A stretch of 64,000 nucleotides of DNA from Caenorhabditis remanei (Eukaryota; Nematoda; Chromadorea; Rhabditida; Rhabditidae). Made by a program: the position numbers and the translations under genes. The stretch lies in NCBI RefSeq assembly GCF_010183535.1, contig NC_071332.1:8184001-8248000 (forward strand), written 5' to 3'. Below the pieces are notes generated by a model. The model ran no database searches. It was not told where the DNA came from and saw only the letters and a program-made list of their open reading frames with translations. Position 1 is the stretch's first letter, and the number at the start of each line of letters is the position of its first letter. Shown here piece by piece: positions 1-11,858 of this stretch.

Positions 1-3000
1 GCCAGTTTCCCCATTGGAGGAACTGACATCAACTGATCAGTGATTTTGATTATATCCGGATGGGAAGTTGTGATTCGGAATGTCTTTGGTAGACCGTATG
101 GATTGCGGATGGCGATTCTCTGAAATATTCAAATTGTGACTTTGGCAGACAGGTCATAGAACTGACAGGAATCAAAAAGAATTTCAGTGAAAAAAAAGAA
201 AAATGCAACACCAGAAGGCATGAACTAACAGAGATCATACTACATAATTCGTTGAAATGTCTAAGAATTCATTGAATTTCTGATAACTGATAACAAACAT
301 AAACTTGAACAAATAAATATTCTCAAAAAAACGAACCCTTCTAACAGCTTCATCAGTAGCCGGAACCTGCATGACATATTTCTGTGTTATCCTGGGTGCC
401 TCTGATTTCCCGTAGATCAAGAATCCTCTTTCCAACTTCAATGTATTACTATTCACAACCGAGACGACAAACTTCTTTGTTCCTGAAAATACACGTGAGG
501 TCGTCATAAAATGTGCGGGGGGTTTTGGGTTAATCGGATGAGAAAACAGTAGTAGGTTTTGGAGAATTTCATGAATTCGGGATGAAGATATTCTTCACAC
601 CTGGATGAGTCAAGTTTGCACGTGGAAGGCTATTTTTGCAACTTTACAGCACTTTATGTTCTTTCTTTTTTTGTAAAATTAAATATGGTTTTGATGTATG
701 TACAAAAAGATTAGATGAGAAAATAAGGCGATTAAGCATTTGTGCAGAAACCGAAAAATTAAAAATTGGTACAAGATGTTGGTACATTTTTATGAGAATC
801 AAATGTATTCATTTCCATTTCGCCCCCCTTCCGGCCCAGAAAATCATTTTCAAACCTGTTTTCAATTTACCGAAACTGTAATTTTATCGTTTTCCGTGGG
901 AGTACAACTGATAATAATTCGATCATAAACTTGATAATAGGCTCCGCCCATTTCTATTCTATTTAAGTTCTCTCCGGACTTTTGCTCTATTTCGGAACAG
1001 ACTCGTCTCAATTTCGAGTGACGACGTCAACATGAATCCAAGTTTCCGTCATTAGATAGCGTGCGATTCTTGTTTGAAATCTGATAGACATGCATGAGAA
1101 CTCCAATCCCAATTTCTTTTTTCTCAGTTCGGTATTCATTTTTTCTAGTTTTTTTTGCAGGAGACATGACATCGATTCGTGCACTTTTTGTATTCATCGC
1201 AATATTCTCAAGTATAGAAAGTAGGAGATTAGAGTTTGTACAAGCACTGTGGAGACATGGAGATCGTGCTCCATTGCATCTACCGTATCCGAATGATTTG
1301 TATACGGAAAAGTCGTGGTCTAGAGGATGGGGACAATTGACTTCGGTGAGTTGTATTTTAGCATACAAATTAAAATATTAGGACTGGAAAAGGAATTCTC
1401 TGTAACTCAGGAAAATGTCTTTGATTCAAAAAATAGAGAATCTGTCAAGCATTCACATCTGCTTCCCCTGTACTAACTTGAATCTTTTTCAGATTGGAAT
1501 GCAACAACTCCATGAGCTAGGCGACTTCTTTAGACATCAATATGTGGATACTGGATTCATCCCAGCCAACTTCTCAGTTAAAGAGGTATTCACAACTTCC
1601 AAATTTCTAAACTCTCAAATTTCTACATTCCAGGTTTATCTCCGATCTTCTGATTCTGACCGAGCCCTTGTCTCTGCTCAAGCCTTTCTCTACGGTTTGT
1701 ATCCAGCTGCTGGCGGATATCAATGGAGTGCAGATACCGATTGGCAGCCTCTTCCAGTACATGCTTCCACTCCAGGCCAACCTGATTTGGTGAGTTTTCC
1801 GATCCAATGTACAGTTGTTCTTATGATTTCTTATCTTCAATGCGTCAGAAAGATTAGAAACATACGTAAGAAGAACTGATAAGAAATCCCTATTTCCGGA
1901 GCATGAACTCATCGGAGACTACATTCAAACTGTGTTTTTTGAGGTGTGCAAACCAACTGCCATTAAATGTGCTCGTCATGAAACTCTCGTTTCTCAAGGA
2001 GATCAAGAAGCGAAAGCGATTTATGATGTGAAGTACGCAGATTTCTTCAGCGAACTCTCGCTGACTACCGGATTCAAAAATTGTTCCTACTTGGATATAA
2101 ACGGATTGTTTGATGTTCAGAGAGAACTAATTCATAACATGACTGCAAAGCAACCGGCATGGGTATCCCAGCATTGGAATCAATATGATAATAGATCATC
2201 GATGGATATCATCACTGAAATGAGAACAGTTCGAATGATGAACTTGTTCAATTCAGAAGAGAAAGGAAAGCTTCAAGGCGGCTCCGTCCTGAATAATTGG
2301 ATTCAGAATGCGGTGGCAGTCAGTGAAAGCAGAAATGATCAAAGAATGTTGCTATATTCTTCGGTATGACTATATTTTATGTATAATTTCAATAAGGGAC
2401 TCTGTTTCAGCACGACGGAGTTCTCCTCGCTCTTCTCAATGCCTTCCGTGCTTCAAACGATATGATGGTTCCGTACGCAGCTGCATTGATTATGCATGTT
2501 TACTCAGATAATGGAAAATACTATTCAGAAGTGAATACCAATCTCAATGTCTCAATATCTGTGTCTACTTTTCAGCTCTACTATCGAAATGACACGACAA
2601 CTGATCCATATCGAATCCCTCTTTCTCGTTGTCCGGACCCTTGTGAAGTGTCTCAATTGGCAAGTGCCTTTGAGAATATGACAGTTTCAGATCTTTCGGA
2701 AATGATGACTGTGAGTCCTCAATACTTTTACAACAACATAACAGTATTTTCAGTTATGTGGAACACCTCTCAAAGAGTGTGGATCATCTTCATCTCCCAG
2801 TTTCAATGTTTTAGCGTACTTTTCAGTTTACTTGTTATCCATTTTGTTTTTTTCTCAATAAAATTGAACTCTCTTCTCCTGGAAAGAATCTTACCAATGA
2901 AGTTAGGAGTAAAGTCAATGGTAGCTGTAGGAGTTCTCACTGTCAGCACAGAATCCACCACTTTCATACATCCAGATCCAGTGTAAACTTTCAGCAAATC

Positions 3001-6000
3001 ATCCGGCACACCATCATGTTCACTGAAAACAAAAATAAACAGATAATAGATAAACGAACGTAATTCACAATCATTTGTTTGTTGTTCATTCCTTCTTGAT
3101 TTTGTGTTTTTTGTGTTGTTTTCTCTTCTTCAGAATCCCTTTGGCATCATCTCAAGACGAAAGAGTTTGAGAGAAAAAGAGACCAGGTGTTGGAATCCAA
3201 GCATTTTTATTTTTGTTTTCTTCTTTCTCTCTCAGATCCCGCGGGAGGACCAAACAACTGGCACATCCTCCTCCGCCTTCGCAAAAGATTCAGAAGAATG
3301 AGGAGTGCGGGAAGAGATTGAGAAGAGAAAAAAGGGGACAAGGGAGCACACGGGATCTGCCATTCAGATCGACTCAGGCGCCTGCCAAATGGTTTCCAGG
3401 TTTAGTTTCTTTTCTTTCATTTTGTTTTGAGAAGTTTATTGTGCCACTAATCTTTTGGAAGCGAGGAGTGAGATGATTCATTCGAGTGAATAAGACCCAC
3501 AGAGTGAAGCGTAGTCACGAAATGTTCTAGTTTTTCAGACGTTTTTGAAATTTTTTTTGAGAAAGCTATCTTTCATACCACAAAATTGATTACTCTTTCT
3601 AAAAATGTCTGTCGCATCCTAACTATTTCAAAAAAGATTCCTTTACCGAGCTTCTGAATCTGAATCCGACTTTTCCAACTTCTACTACTAACTCCATTTT
3701 CCGCACTTTTGTTAGTCTTCTTTGCACTATATTTAACTCTCTCCTCTTCTCTCTCCTCTAGACTCAAATTCTCCCATTACAGTATGACCGACTACGCCTT
3801 GGTGCGCTCTCGCAGCGCCATGGTCCGTGCTCGTTCAGTCGAGCCAACCTCCCGTCTCTACGTAAGTCTTCCATGAACACCCTAAGAAAAGACAACTATT
3901 GTCTTTGACCCAACTGATCAAAAACCTTTATTTTCGGTGATATCTTTTCTCTTTTGACAATAATGTTACACTGAGTATCCAACTCTTCATCTAACTCATC
4001 ATCTTGGGGGATCATTGGCACCAGCCGGAGGGCAATCATCACGTGTGAAAATAATAAAAACAAATGCCACTCGTTTTTGTAGGTCACCCGCACTTCGTCG
4101 GTCCCGGACTTGACTGCTCACTTCCGTCATTCGGACAAATATCGTCCACAATGGCACACTGTTTGGCAATCGACTCCATACCGTTGGCGTCGTGATTGGG
4201 ATTTGGTTAGTATAACCAAAAAGGAGTCTTGTAGAAGAACATTTGTTTCAGTACGACGACTACTGGTACGACAAGTACTACTACTTCTCTCCACTCTACC
4301 GTAGTACCTACACTCCAAGCAGAAGATACTCCTACAGCGACTATCTTCCAAATCCTTACTACTGGAGCAACTATGGATCTTACTGGACTCGCTACAAGGG
4401 ATACTGGTATGACTACGACTATCCATCGTACTACCGTCGTTACACCAGCTCTGCCTACAACCGCTATCTGAACTACACCTACTCCCCGTACAGGTTTGTG
4501 CCTTCTGTCGATCCGATTGATTCATATTTTCAATGTTTCAGATCCTACCTGATGGACTCGTTGAGCACTTCCCTCTCCCGTGGTCTCTCGATGTACAAGG
4601 CAGGTTTGTACTGGTATTGACCACTGTCTAAGGTAGTGTAGAGACAGGGCAGTGCCCCATTTATTGCCCAACAATGTCCTCATTCTGTTTTAGAACAATT
4701 TGGCTGTTTACGGTACTACTAATCCTTTCTCGCCGCTCTATCTCTACACTAGATATTAATGTGAGCCCCCTGAATACTGTCAATTTTCACATTTAACTAA
4801 TCTTGCAGGTCTAATCAACCACACTACTCTTGATGCTTACTGGCTTACTCCAAAGTACTGGGATCGTCGTTTCAAGAACTGGCGAGAGCTCTATTGCTCC
4901 ACCAGTGACTACTATCTTCCATCTACGTACGATCGAAAGACCCGTCAGTACTTTGCACAGTGGGCTTGAGGAGTGGGCGTGGCTCTAGTGTTTAGATTCT
5001 GCGATCGACTCTTTTCTTGCATTTTTAAACGAACCCCCATTTCTTTATCGCTTTAAAAAATAAAATGTTCTCTTACCTTCTTCTATGCACCAGAAGATGA
5101 AGACGTGTTGTCTGACCAACAATACTTCGAACATCAACATTGAAGAATGGCAGAATGGTCACTTTCCAGGTAGCCATCAATCTGAAAATCAGATGAACAC
5201 TTTAGATAAGTCATCTCCAAATCAAACCTCGTTTGATAGTGATCACTGTACATCAACAACAAAAACGTCTTTCGATCATTTGTGTCTCCAGAATACGTAG
5301 TAAATCCAACAATTTGTTGAAGTGTTGCACTTCGAAGAGTCAACCTGACAGATGGATCCGAACACCGACAAGAAAAAACTCTTCGATCTCGGGTCATTGG
5401 AGGAAGAACTAATTGTTTTTCCCAGTTTCCAGATGTCTCACAGATGAAAGTCACAGCGTGTTGAAGGAGGAAACTGCGACGATGAATATGCAGATCCAGA
5501 ATTGAGAGAGGTTCTTTTGTATCCCATCGACGGAATACCACTTTTGTGGAGTACGTATTAAAATGATCACTAGGGAAATAGAAGGCGTCGTAGACAAATG
5601 GAACGAATATAATGTCTCTTGGTTGTAGATACAATTCAATTTGATCAGAAGTCTGTCTCATCATATTCCTTTCCATCGGTGTTGTCAACTTGTTGACTGC
5701 TTTAAAAAACTTCCATTCTTCTTCATCAAAAACTGGTCGAAGTGCAGTGTCATCAAATTCAAGTGTGCAGTTTATTGGTTCAGAATGAGGATTTTCCAGA
5801 GGGAATTCAAAAAAGACCTTCTCTCCAAACGATGGATGGATTTGATGATAAGTTGTGATACCTGAAAATAATGAACTAGTAATTTTTATAAAGTAATAAC
5901 ATTTTTTTTATAAAGTAATAGTACCTTTGAAAACTGCTTCCAGAAGTTTTGCTGGTTTACTTTCATATCGAAGTTTCTTATAAGCCGCTAGCTCTTCTTC

Positions 6001-9000
6001 AAATATAAACTTCTGTGCCACTCCTTTGTTATCTGATAACTCGTAACCATCTTTCAATGTGTTCCATTGTCTAATCTTCTCTAAACTATTCTCATTAAAC
6101 AACTGTTCGTGTCTCTGTTGAATATCCAATCTCTGTGCAGCCAAGAACCGATCCAATCCAACTCCACTATTTCCCGGCAGAGGTTTGGCGTGCACTCGAT
6201 ACGAATGTGGTCCTTCTTCATTCAACCGGATTGATGACGTAAGCCGACGGACAACTGTACCATGATTGTAGTTGCCATTGGATCTAGTGGTAGCCAATGA
6301 AGAGAAGGAGGGATCTGCAAGTTTTTGACAGATTAATGAATTGGATTAGGTGATAAGCAAACATGTGCAAACAAGACATGCGCAAGATCTGCCGGAAGGC
6401 TTCCGGCATCCAAAGTTTGTATAAATAGGACGCTCGTTGCGAGAAGTTCCATCAGTTTTAATAACTTTTCAATATGCAATCCATCCGCTTTACTTTTGGA
6501 CTTATCGCCCTTCTTGGATTTGCCTACTTGGCCCAATCCCATCCATTGAGCTCTAGAGAAACCACCAAATCTACTGAATCTACTGAAGTAGCTATCCCTG
6601 AATCAAATGAAAATGCTGAAACCAAAGAAATTGCCCTCCCAGAAGCTGCTCAAACTACTGCTATCGACACACTTGGAGACTCTAACGGAAGAGTGAAACG
6701 TCAAGGAGGAGGATGTGGATGTTGTGGATGTGGATGTGGATGTTGCTGTTGTCGACCACGTTGTTGTTGCTGTTGTAGAAGATGTTGTACTTGTTGCAGG
6801 TAACATATCTACATAGATCGTGACTCCAGGTAATTCCTTTTTCAGAACTTGCTGCTGCACTCGTTGTTGCACTTGCTGCCGTCCATGTTGCTGTGGATGC
6901 GGAGGAGGATGCGGATGCGGATGTGGATGTGGATGCTGTGGATGCGGAGGAGGAGGACGTAAACGTCGTTCCCTTCAAACTCTCAAGAACAAGCTTGCTG
7001 AGAAGATCCAAAGAGAAACCAGACAAATCGAACAAGTTCCAGAAGTTGTTGCTCCAATTGAGACCGTTGAGACTCCAGAAACAGTCGAGGAAAAGAAACC
7101 AGAAGAGGTTGAGACGGCTACCGAGTGGCCAGAACCAGTATACGAGCTTGTCACCGAGACATGGTCTCATTAATTTCTCTTTTCTCTTTTTTATTTATTA
7201 TTTAATAAACTATTAAATTCAAAATTCTCACCGTGACCAGAAGGCAATCCAATATTTGCAATTCTCAGATACAGAAATGCTCTAGCTTTCGAGGCTGTAT
7301 CCAAGGAAGTATCCACAACAGGGCATTGAATGAATGATTGAACAGCTTCTCTTCCTTTTCGGTACAAACTCTTCAAAGGCACAATAGTTGATCCCAGATG
7401 AATCAAAGAATCTGAATCCCATACATCGACACAGGCGTGACCAGTCGCGATGAATTCGAGAAAATCTAGTTTGCTCTCTTCTCCTTCGATTATGTATTTT
7501 GCCTGAGAATAGTTATTTGTGAAAAGTTGAAGGTAATCAAACTCACAATAAACCCGGGTGGGGCTGTCTCATCAGCTGCTCCATTGCTGTCAACTCTTCT
7601 CAACAGATGAGGTTCTCCCTTCTCCATTTGCGTGAGTAACATTGATTCAGTAGTTATTTCAGGGAATCGGTAGAAGTTTAGAGTGATGAACACTTTTTTT
7701 GTTATTACGGCATCCGGAGATGCGAGTCTAGAATTTAAATGTATTTTTGTTGAACTTGAAAGTATGACCTACTGCTTGAAAGCGATAAATTGAAAATAAA
7801 TATGTGCCGTATCCAATCGATCCAGACTTTCCCTCTTCATATCAACTATAGTTCTCAAAGTGACATCTTCTGTACTTGGTCCTTCTCCATTTCTATCTCT
7901 CAACTGAATGAAATCTAATCTTGCGAACATTGAATAGACTGATCGAGGGAAGTTGGCTGGTTTCATTTCTTCAAATGGTATCTTGTAAACTGAAGTGAAT
8001 GGAAGTGGCTCTTCTACTGCCTTCTTCGGTACAACTATCTCTTGAATCGGCTGTTCAGTTGGCTCTTCAATGAATCTATCCAACTCTTCATTGATTGATT
8101 TCAGTTCATCCACTGAGGAAATTGATCTTCCAGTATCAACAAGTGCAGGGAATCTACTTGAATTCTCGGGACTTCTAGGCGTTTCTATCGTCACGTTCTT
8201 CCCTCTTGATCTACCAGAATTCACATTTTCCGATGATCGAGCAGTTTGAATTTTTTCTGATCTTCTTGTTATTGGAGTATTATGAACACTTTTTCCATTT
8301 TCATAAAACTTGAAATCCACGAATATCTCCAACTTCTCATTCAGCGGTTTCACAGAATCGGGTTGGTTCAGCACGTTCTTGTAACATAAAACACCTTCTG
8401 GATTCGGACGTGGACCACCAACAAAGCTGACACGTGTCTCAACTTCTTTTCCAGCAAAAATGTTATCTGAGAACGGTGTCCATGCTGCCCATCCTATCAG
8501 TATTGTTTGGTTCAAACTCTGGTTATCCTCTCGGTGGAATGTATACTCGAGTAAGAATATGATAGCCATTCTCGAGTCAGCGTACAGGTTTCGAAGAGCG
8601 AGACGGGGGTTTCCAGCCGCTTGGAATATTAATTGTCTGCAAGTCACAGGAAATAGTGTCAGAACATCATTTTCAAGAAGAATACTCACTCTCCCCAATT
8701 CGAAGACTTTCCGAAATCAATTGGTTTCTTCCGAGATCTCAAAGTTCCGCCTTCATTTGCATTAATTATCTCCAAGTCTACTGTAAATGGTTCTGTCACA
8801 TATGTATACCCATTATGGACACCAATCTGAAAATACAGGGATTAATACAAAGCAGAAAAAAGATTGAGTCACTCTGATTTTTCGGTCCATAATTACTGCT
8901 TTCGGCTTATTCAATCCTCCTTCTTTCAACGCCCATTCTCTTTCTATATCATTTGTAATTTGTCTCTCTAATTCTGGAACATTGTTCTTGAATTGAATTG

Positions 9001-9916
9001 CAATAGCGTCTATCGCAGCAGGTATCGTAGCCATTTCTTTTGGAGAACTCAGCCAGCAATCTATATTTTGTAGAGATATATAAACCTGTTCGAAATCAAA
9101 ATACTCACCATCCGTATTATCGTTTAGAATCCCCGGAATAATATCATCCTCACAAACAATACAAAACTCTGGAACTGTTTGGAAGAAAAATGGAGGCATG
9201 TTGTAGGTATTATAGCTGCACTCCACATTTCCAACTGACTTTAAAATCACTTCTTTATCGAAAATCAGCAATTTTGGAGTTCCTCCGAATATTTCGAATC
9301 TTAAAATTAGAATCTATAAAGAAATATTAATGTAAAAACATACGATCGATTTTCAGATATTTCCACTGCTCGTCTCTTCTCAACATTTGTAGTGAACCAT
9401 CCCAAACTAGTAGCTGGTGCTGAAAAACAAGATAGATTATTGAGAATTCAGATCAAGGAGTATAGCAACTTACTAATGTCATCAACAGCTTGTTCCACAA
9501 ACTCAATGATAAGTAAAAGATCTCTGTCATTAACTTCTGAATAGAAGTACAGTGCCTGAAAGAAATTCAAATTTGGATACAAACCAGATCTATCCAGATT
9601 CAACTATTTTCCTACCTCATTGAAAACACAAGTTCCATTATTGTCCGCTGTCCTCCATTCAGTTCGACACTGTCTTCCAAACATTTGCGACGTCTTCTGA
9701 TCGTATAAGAAGGAGCTAATCTGGTATCGAAGATTTTCGGTCACCTGCAACAGACTTATTGACTTGTTTTATTCAAAAAGAATACTTTACCTGTGGAGAT
9801 TTCAACTTTGAAATGTACATTGAATAGCACGTTGTCTTCTTTCCTCTCGAAGCATTCCGTTTCATTTCCACCGGCCGATTTGCCAGAAACAACGAATACC
9901 AGTCGTTGACCGACAT
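1..9916 (-). CDS. nphp-4: Nephrocystin-4 orthologue, 3' end beyond window start
   Basis: NPHP-4 acts with NPHP-1 at the ciliary transition zone of sensory neurons. Exons on the minus strand: 9916-9791, 9744-9616, 9555-9474, 9419-9344, 9299-9109, 9060-8873, 8826-8690, 8636-7773, 7727-7547, 7502-7232, 6314-5925, 5861 to about 5139, 3022-2895, 482-337, 119-1. The start MSVNDWYSLF and the later VFNEALYF and GGTPKLL match the human NPHP4 N-terminus (MNDWH, VFNEPLYFH, GTPRALLHP). RCSDPSV in exon 12 matches HVRCSDPNV. The last exons (DLLKVYTGSG, then RIAIRNPYGLPKTF) match the human C-terminus (QELKTDPKG, KRITYTNPYPSRRTF). Exons 13, 14 and 15 join in phase. The exon 12/13 join does not close without one more small exon, so that point is open. 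At least 1,250 residues lie in the window. Three plus-strand genes sit in its introns. Confidence 0.88.
907..914 (+). promoter_or_regulatory. Intestinal GATA site (ACTGATAA)
   Basis: ACTGATAA, the preferred ELT-2 motif, lies about 250 bp upstream of the acid phosphatase ATG, with a second TGATAA at 933-938. Intestinal GATA control is known for worm acid phosphatases such as pho-1. Assignment here is by motif and position only. Confidence 0.4.
1166..2861 (+). CDS. Histidine acid phosphatase, membrane anchored (PHO family)
   Basis: Seven exons, all joined in phase 0: 1166-1345, 1493-1585, 1634-1789, 1944-2363, 2411-2530, 2576-2710, 2754-2861, giving 403 residues, normal for the nematode PHO family. 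Residues 1-17 form a signal peptide. The phosphate-binding motif RHGDRAP with the catalytic histidine follows at about residue 31. The acid/base pair HD opens exon 5 (HDGVLLALLN). CGTPLKEC and a hydrophobic C-terminal stretch ending FFSQ suggest a membrane anchor. It probably hydrolyses phosphomonoesters at the gut lumen surface. TTTTTTGCAG ends at 1160, six bases before the ATG, and is a likely SL acceptor. The stop overlaps AATAAA. The whole gene lies inside a minus-strand nphp-4 intron, and nphp-4 exon 3022-2895 begins 34 bp past its stop. By synteny the C. elegans counterpart may be pho-8 (memory only). Confidence 0.9.
3784..4969 (+). CDS. Tyrosine-rich basic protein, function unknown
   Basis: Exons 3784-3861, 4083-4205, 4252-4493, 4542-4603 and 4809-4969 give 221 residues. 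No enzyme domain is recognised. The N-terminus is arginine/serine rich (MTDYALVRSRSAMVRARSVE) with no signal peptide. Exon 3 is extremely rich in Tyr, Trp and Arg, with runs such as YDDYWYDKYYYF. The C-terminus (WLTPKYWDRRFKNW) is again aromatic and basic. Codons are the C-ending forms typical of highly expressed worm genes (TAC, CGT, ACC). A structural, muscle or cuticle-associated role would fit the composition but is a guess. The gene is nested on the opposite strand of nphp-4. AATAAA lies near 5058. Retention of intron 4 would end the protein at 4620 (AGLYWY). Confidence 0.82.
4694..4759 (+). other. Possible alternative last exon of the tyrosine-rich gene
   Basis: After the acceptor TTCTGTTTTAG an open frame of 21 codons (NNLAVYGTTNPFSPLYLYTR, then Y and stop) has the same Tyr/Arg style as the gene. 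It lies in the intron between 4603 and 4809. Joining it in this frame needs a GC donor at AAG|GCAGGT (4600/4601) rather than the normal GT donor. It is therefore a candidate isoform, not a firm exon. Confidence 0.35.
6420..6427 (+). promoter_or_regulatory. TATA box of the cysteine-rich gene
   Basis: TATAAATA lies 47 bp upstream of the ATG of the nested cysteine-rich gene, at a position suited to a short untranslated leader. Confidence 0.5.
6474..7173 (+). CDS. Secreted Cys/Gly-rich protein with dibasic cleavage sites
   Basis: Two exons, 6474-6799 and 6846-7173, give 217 residues. A signal peptide (about residues 1-22, FGLIALLGFAYLAQSHP) is followed by an acidic Ser/Thr/Glu stretch. A furin-type site, RVKR, comes just before the core. 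The core of about 60 residues is almost only Cys, Gly and Arg (for example GCGCCGCGCGCCCC and CCRRCCTCC) and straddles the intron. A second basic site, RKRR, ends it, and an acidic Glu/Pro/Val tail of about 70 residues follows. This layout suggests a proprotein trimmed at both ends to free a heavily disulfide-bonded or metal-binding core, perhaps cuticular or luminal. Function is unknown. The gene lies wholly within an nphp-4 intron (7231-6315) on the opposite strand. Confidence 0.88.
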
Positions 9917-10106
9917 TCTACGAGATTTAGTTACCACAAATTTTAGTATCTTCGGCTAGTTTCTAGATGATAAAAGATAGAAACTAAAGACAAACACGAA
10001 AAAAAGAAGAAGAAGAAGAAGAAGAGAAGATTATAGCAGAGAATAGTAATATTGAAGAGAGTTGAAGAGAGAGAAAAGTGGGGCGAAAAGAGGAAAGCGA
10101 GTGTGG

Positions 10107-10120
10107 GTTGCTATGGGGAT
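10107..10120 (-). promoter_or_regulatory. X-box (DAF-19/RFX site) upstream of nphp-4
   Basis: On the minus strand the 14-mer reads ATCCCCATAGCAAC. It fits the C. elegans ciliary X-box consensus RYYNYYATRRNRAC at all 14 positions. It lies about 190 bp upstream of the nphp-4 ATG in the same orientation, the usual distance for RFX/DAF-19 targets. Function is inferred from the match and from the known ciliary role of the gene. Confidence 0.75.
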
Positions 10121-11858
10121 GAAGTCCCAGCTGCTCCTGCTTCTTCGAGAAAATTGGAATGGAGGGATTACGTAGAATGCACTAATTAGAGGTGTTGTGT
10201 GCGTGTGGGAGAAAGGAAGGAAAAGGAAATTACGAGGCAATAGAACATCGGAAATGGATAAACTAGGAGCTGGGAAATGGAGTTGAGAGTCTCGATTTGG
10301 AAAACATCACAGCTTCTTCTGAGATAAGTCTCGTTTGACTCGACTCAAGATGACATGCTACAGTACTCTTCATTTGGGAATTACTATTCTTCTTCTTCAT
10401 CCAAACTTCGGAGGAGAGTTGGAAAATACATTTCAAAAACAATCCGTCGTCACATAAATTCCTGTCATTTCTAGAAAATGTTTCCTGTAACTCTTCCCTT
10501 CGTTTCCTCCAGAGAATTTACAACTTTGTTTGCCATCTCTTTCAGTTTTATGCACTTTTTGTTTCCAGATAACACTCCCATTTCTATGTTGTACTCCTCT
10601 TTTCTAACCCCTTCACTTTTGAAGTTCCTGTCACTTTTTGAAATGTTTCCCCCCATTCCTTCTCAAAGTTTACAAACAGCTGCTCTGTACAATGTGTGAC
10701 TCAAACTTTTGGCATGACTCAACCCCGTTTTTTCAATTAGAAACATGTTTCGCTTCATTTTGAAGGGCAGAATAAGAAATTAGAATGCCCTACATATGAG
10801 TGGACAATGATTTGTCGAGTGAATGTATCTTTATTTCCTTTAGAATTATCCCCCGAAATCTCCGAATAAAGAGGGAAGACGTCAAAACAAAAGGGAAACT
10901 TTTTGTCTCCTTCTATTATTTCCCTCTTCTATCTTCTTTGATTCACTATAAAAGTCCTTTTATTTCCGGCACACTCTCACACGCTGCTGTTGCCCCAACT
11001 CAGCCCCATACGTACCCAATTTTATAATCCATGGGAGTCGGGCAAACAAACTCAATTCGTCCTCTTCCTTTCCGTTTCTCTCCATCTGTCGAAGCTGCTC
11101 ATCCCGAAGAGGACCGTCCTGCATCCCCTCCATTCTGCGTCTCTTAACCCCCATTGACCAGTGTCCTTGCCTCTTCGTCCTCTATTCCCGTCCGCTCGTC
11201 CGTTCTTACCCTTCTCCGCTCACTCGTCACCCCGCTGACTGACCAACCGGCCGACCGGCCGAATCATCGTTTTCTTTTTATGTTTTCTGTCTCTTCATAT
11301 TTCACAATGTCTGGTGCACCGGTTGATGATGCGTCATCATCTGCATCGTTTTCACCATACCCATATTCGCCCCTCACTCGCAAATACTTTTCAAATACCT
11401 CTAAGTTTACATTTTGTGACTTTTCGGCTTTTTTACATTTCACATTCCGATTTTTTAGTAAACATGCAAGTAGAAAGGAAAAACTTGCATACAATATATT
11501 TAACTAGCCTTTCAAACTGGAAAAGAAAACTTCGTATTTTGCTCGAGGTGCTATTTTATTAATTTTATGAGCTTCACTCTTTATTTGTTTGAAAAAATTT
11601 TTTTTTTAAATCTGATATAGAATGTTCTGTGTTTCTGAAAAACCGTAACGATCGAATTGAGTTTTTTTTTCTAAATATGCCGATCGTGATGAGACCTCCG
11701 TGGCTTTTTGAATAAATTAAAGTTTGCGCCTTTGAAATTACTGTAAATACAATGCAATTGTCTAAAAATTCAGTTTTTTAATAGACTTTTCCTTTTTCGC
11801 CATTTTCTCTCAAAATTCGCCTCTTTTTCTAAAATAAAACAAACTCATATTTTTCAGA
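10121..11858. other. Intergenic region between divergent nphp-4 and hmp-1
   Basis: About 1.7 kb with no convincing coding exon, mostly pyrimidine-rich on the plus strand. It should hold the control regions of both genes; apart from the X-box at 10107-10120 no specific site was recognised. TTTTCAG ends one base before the hmp-1 ATG, so hmp-1 is probably trans-spliced there and its promoter lies upstream of 11850. Confidence 0.5.

Noticed and set aside
3104..3476. Plus-strand frames downstream of the acid phosphatase
   Set aside because: Low-complexity Phe/Ser/Arg composition without splice signals; the region is intron of nphp-4.
6603..7170. Minus-strand frames of Ser/Thr repeats over the cysteine-rich gene
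   Set aside because: They are antisense shadows of the Cys/Gly codons. The plus strand has a signal peptide, a spliced frame and a TATA box.
8460..8877. Plus-strand frames opposite nphp-4 exons 7 and 8
   Set aside because: Shadows of long minus-strand exons with clear NPHP4 similarity.
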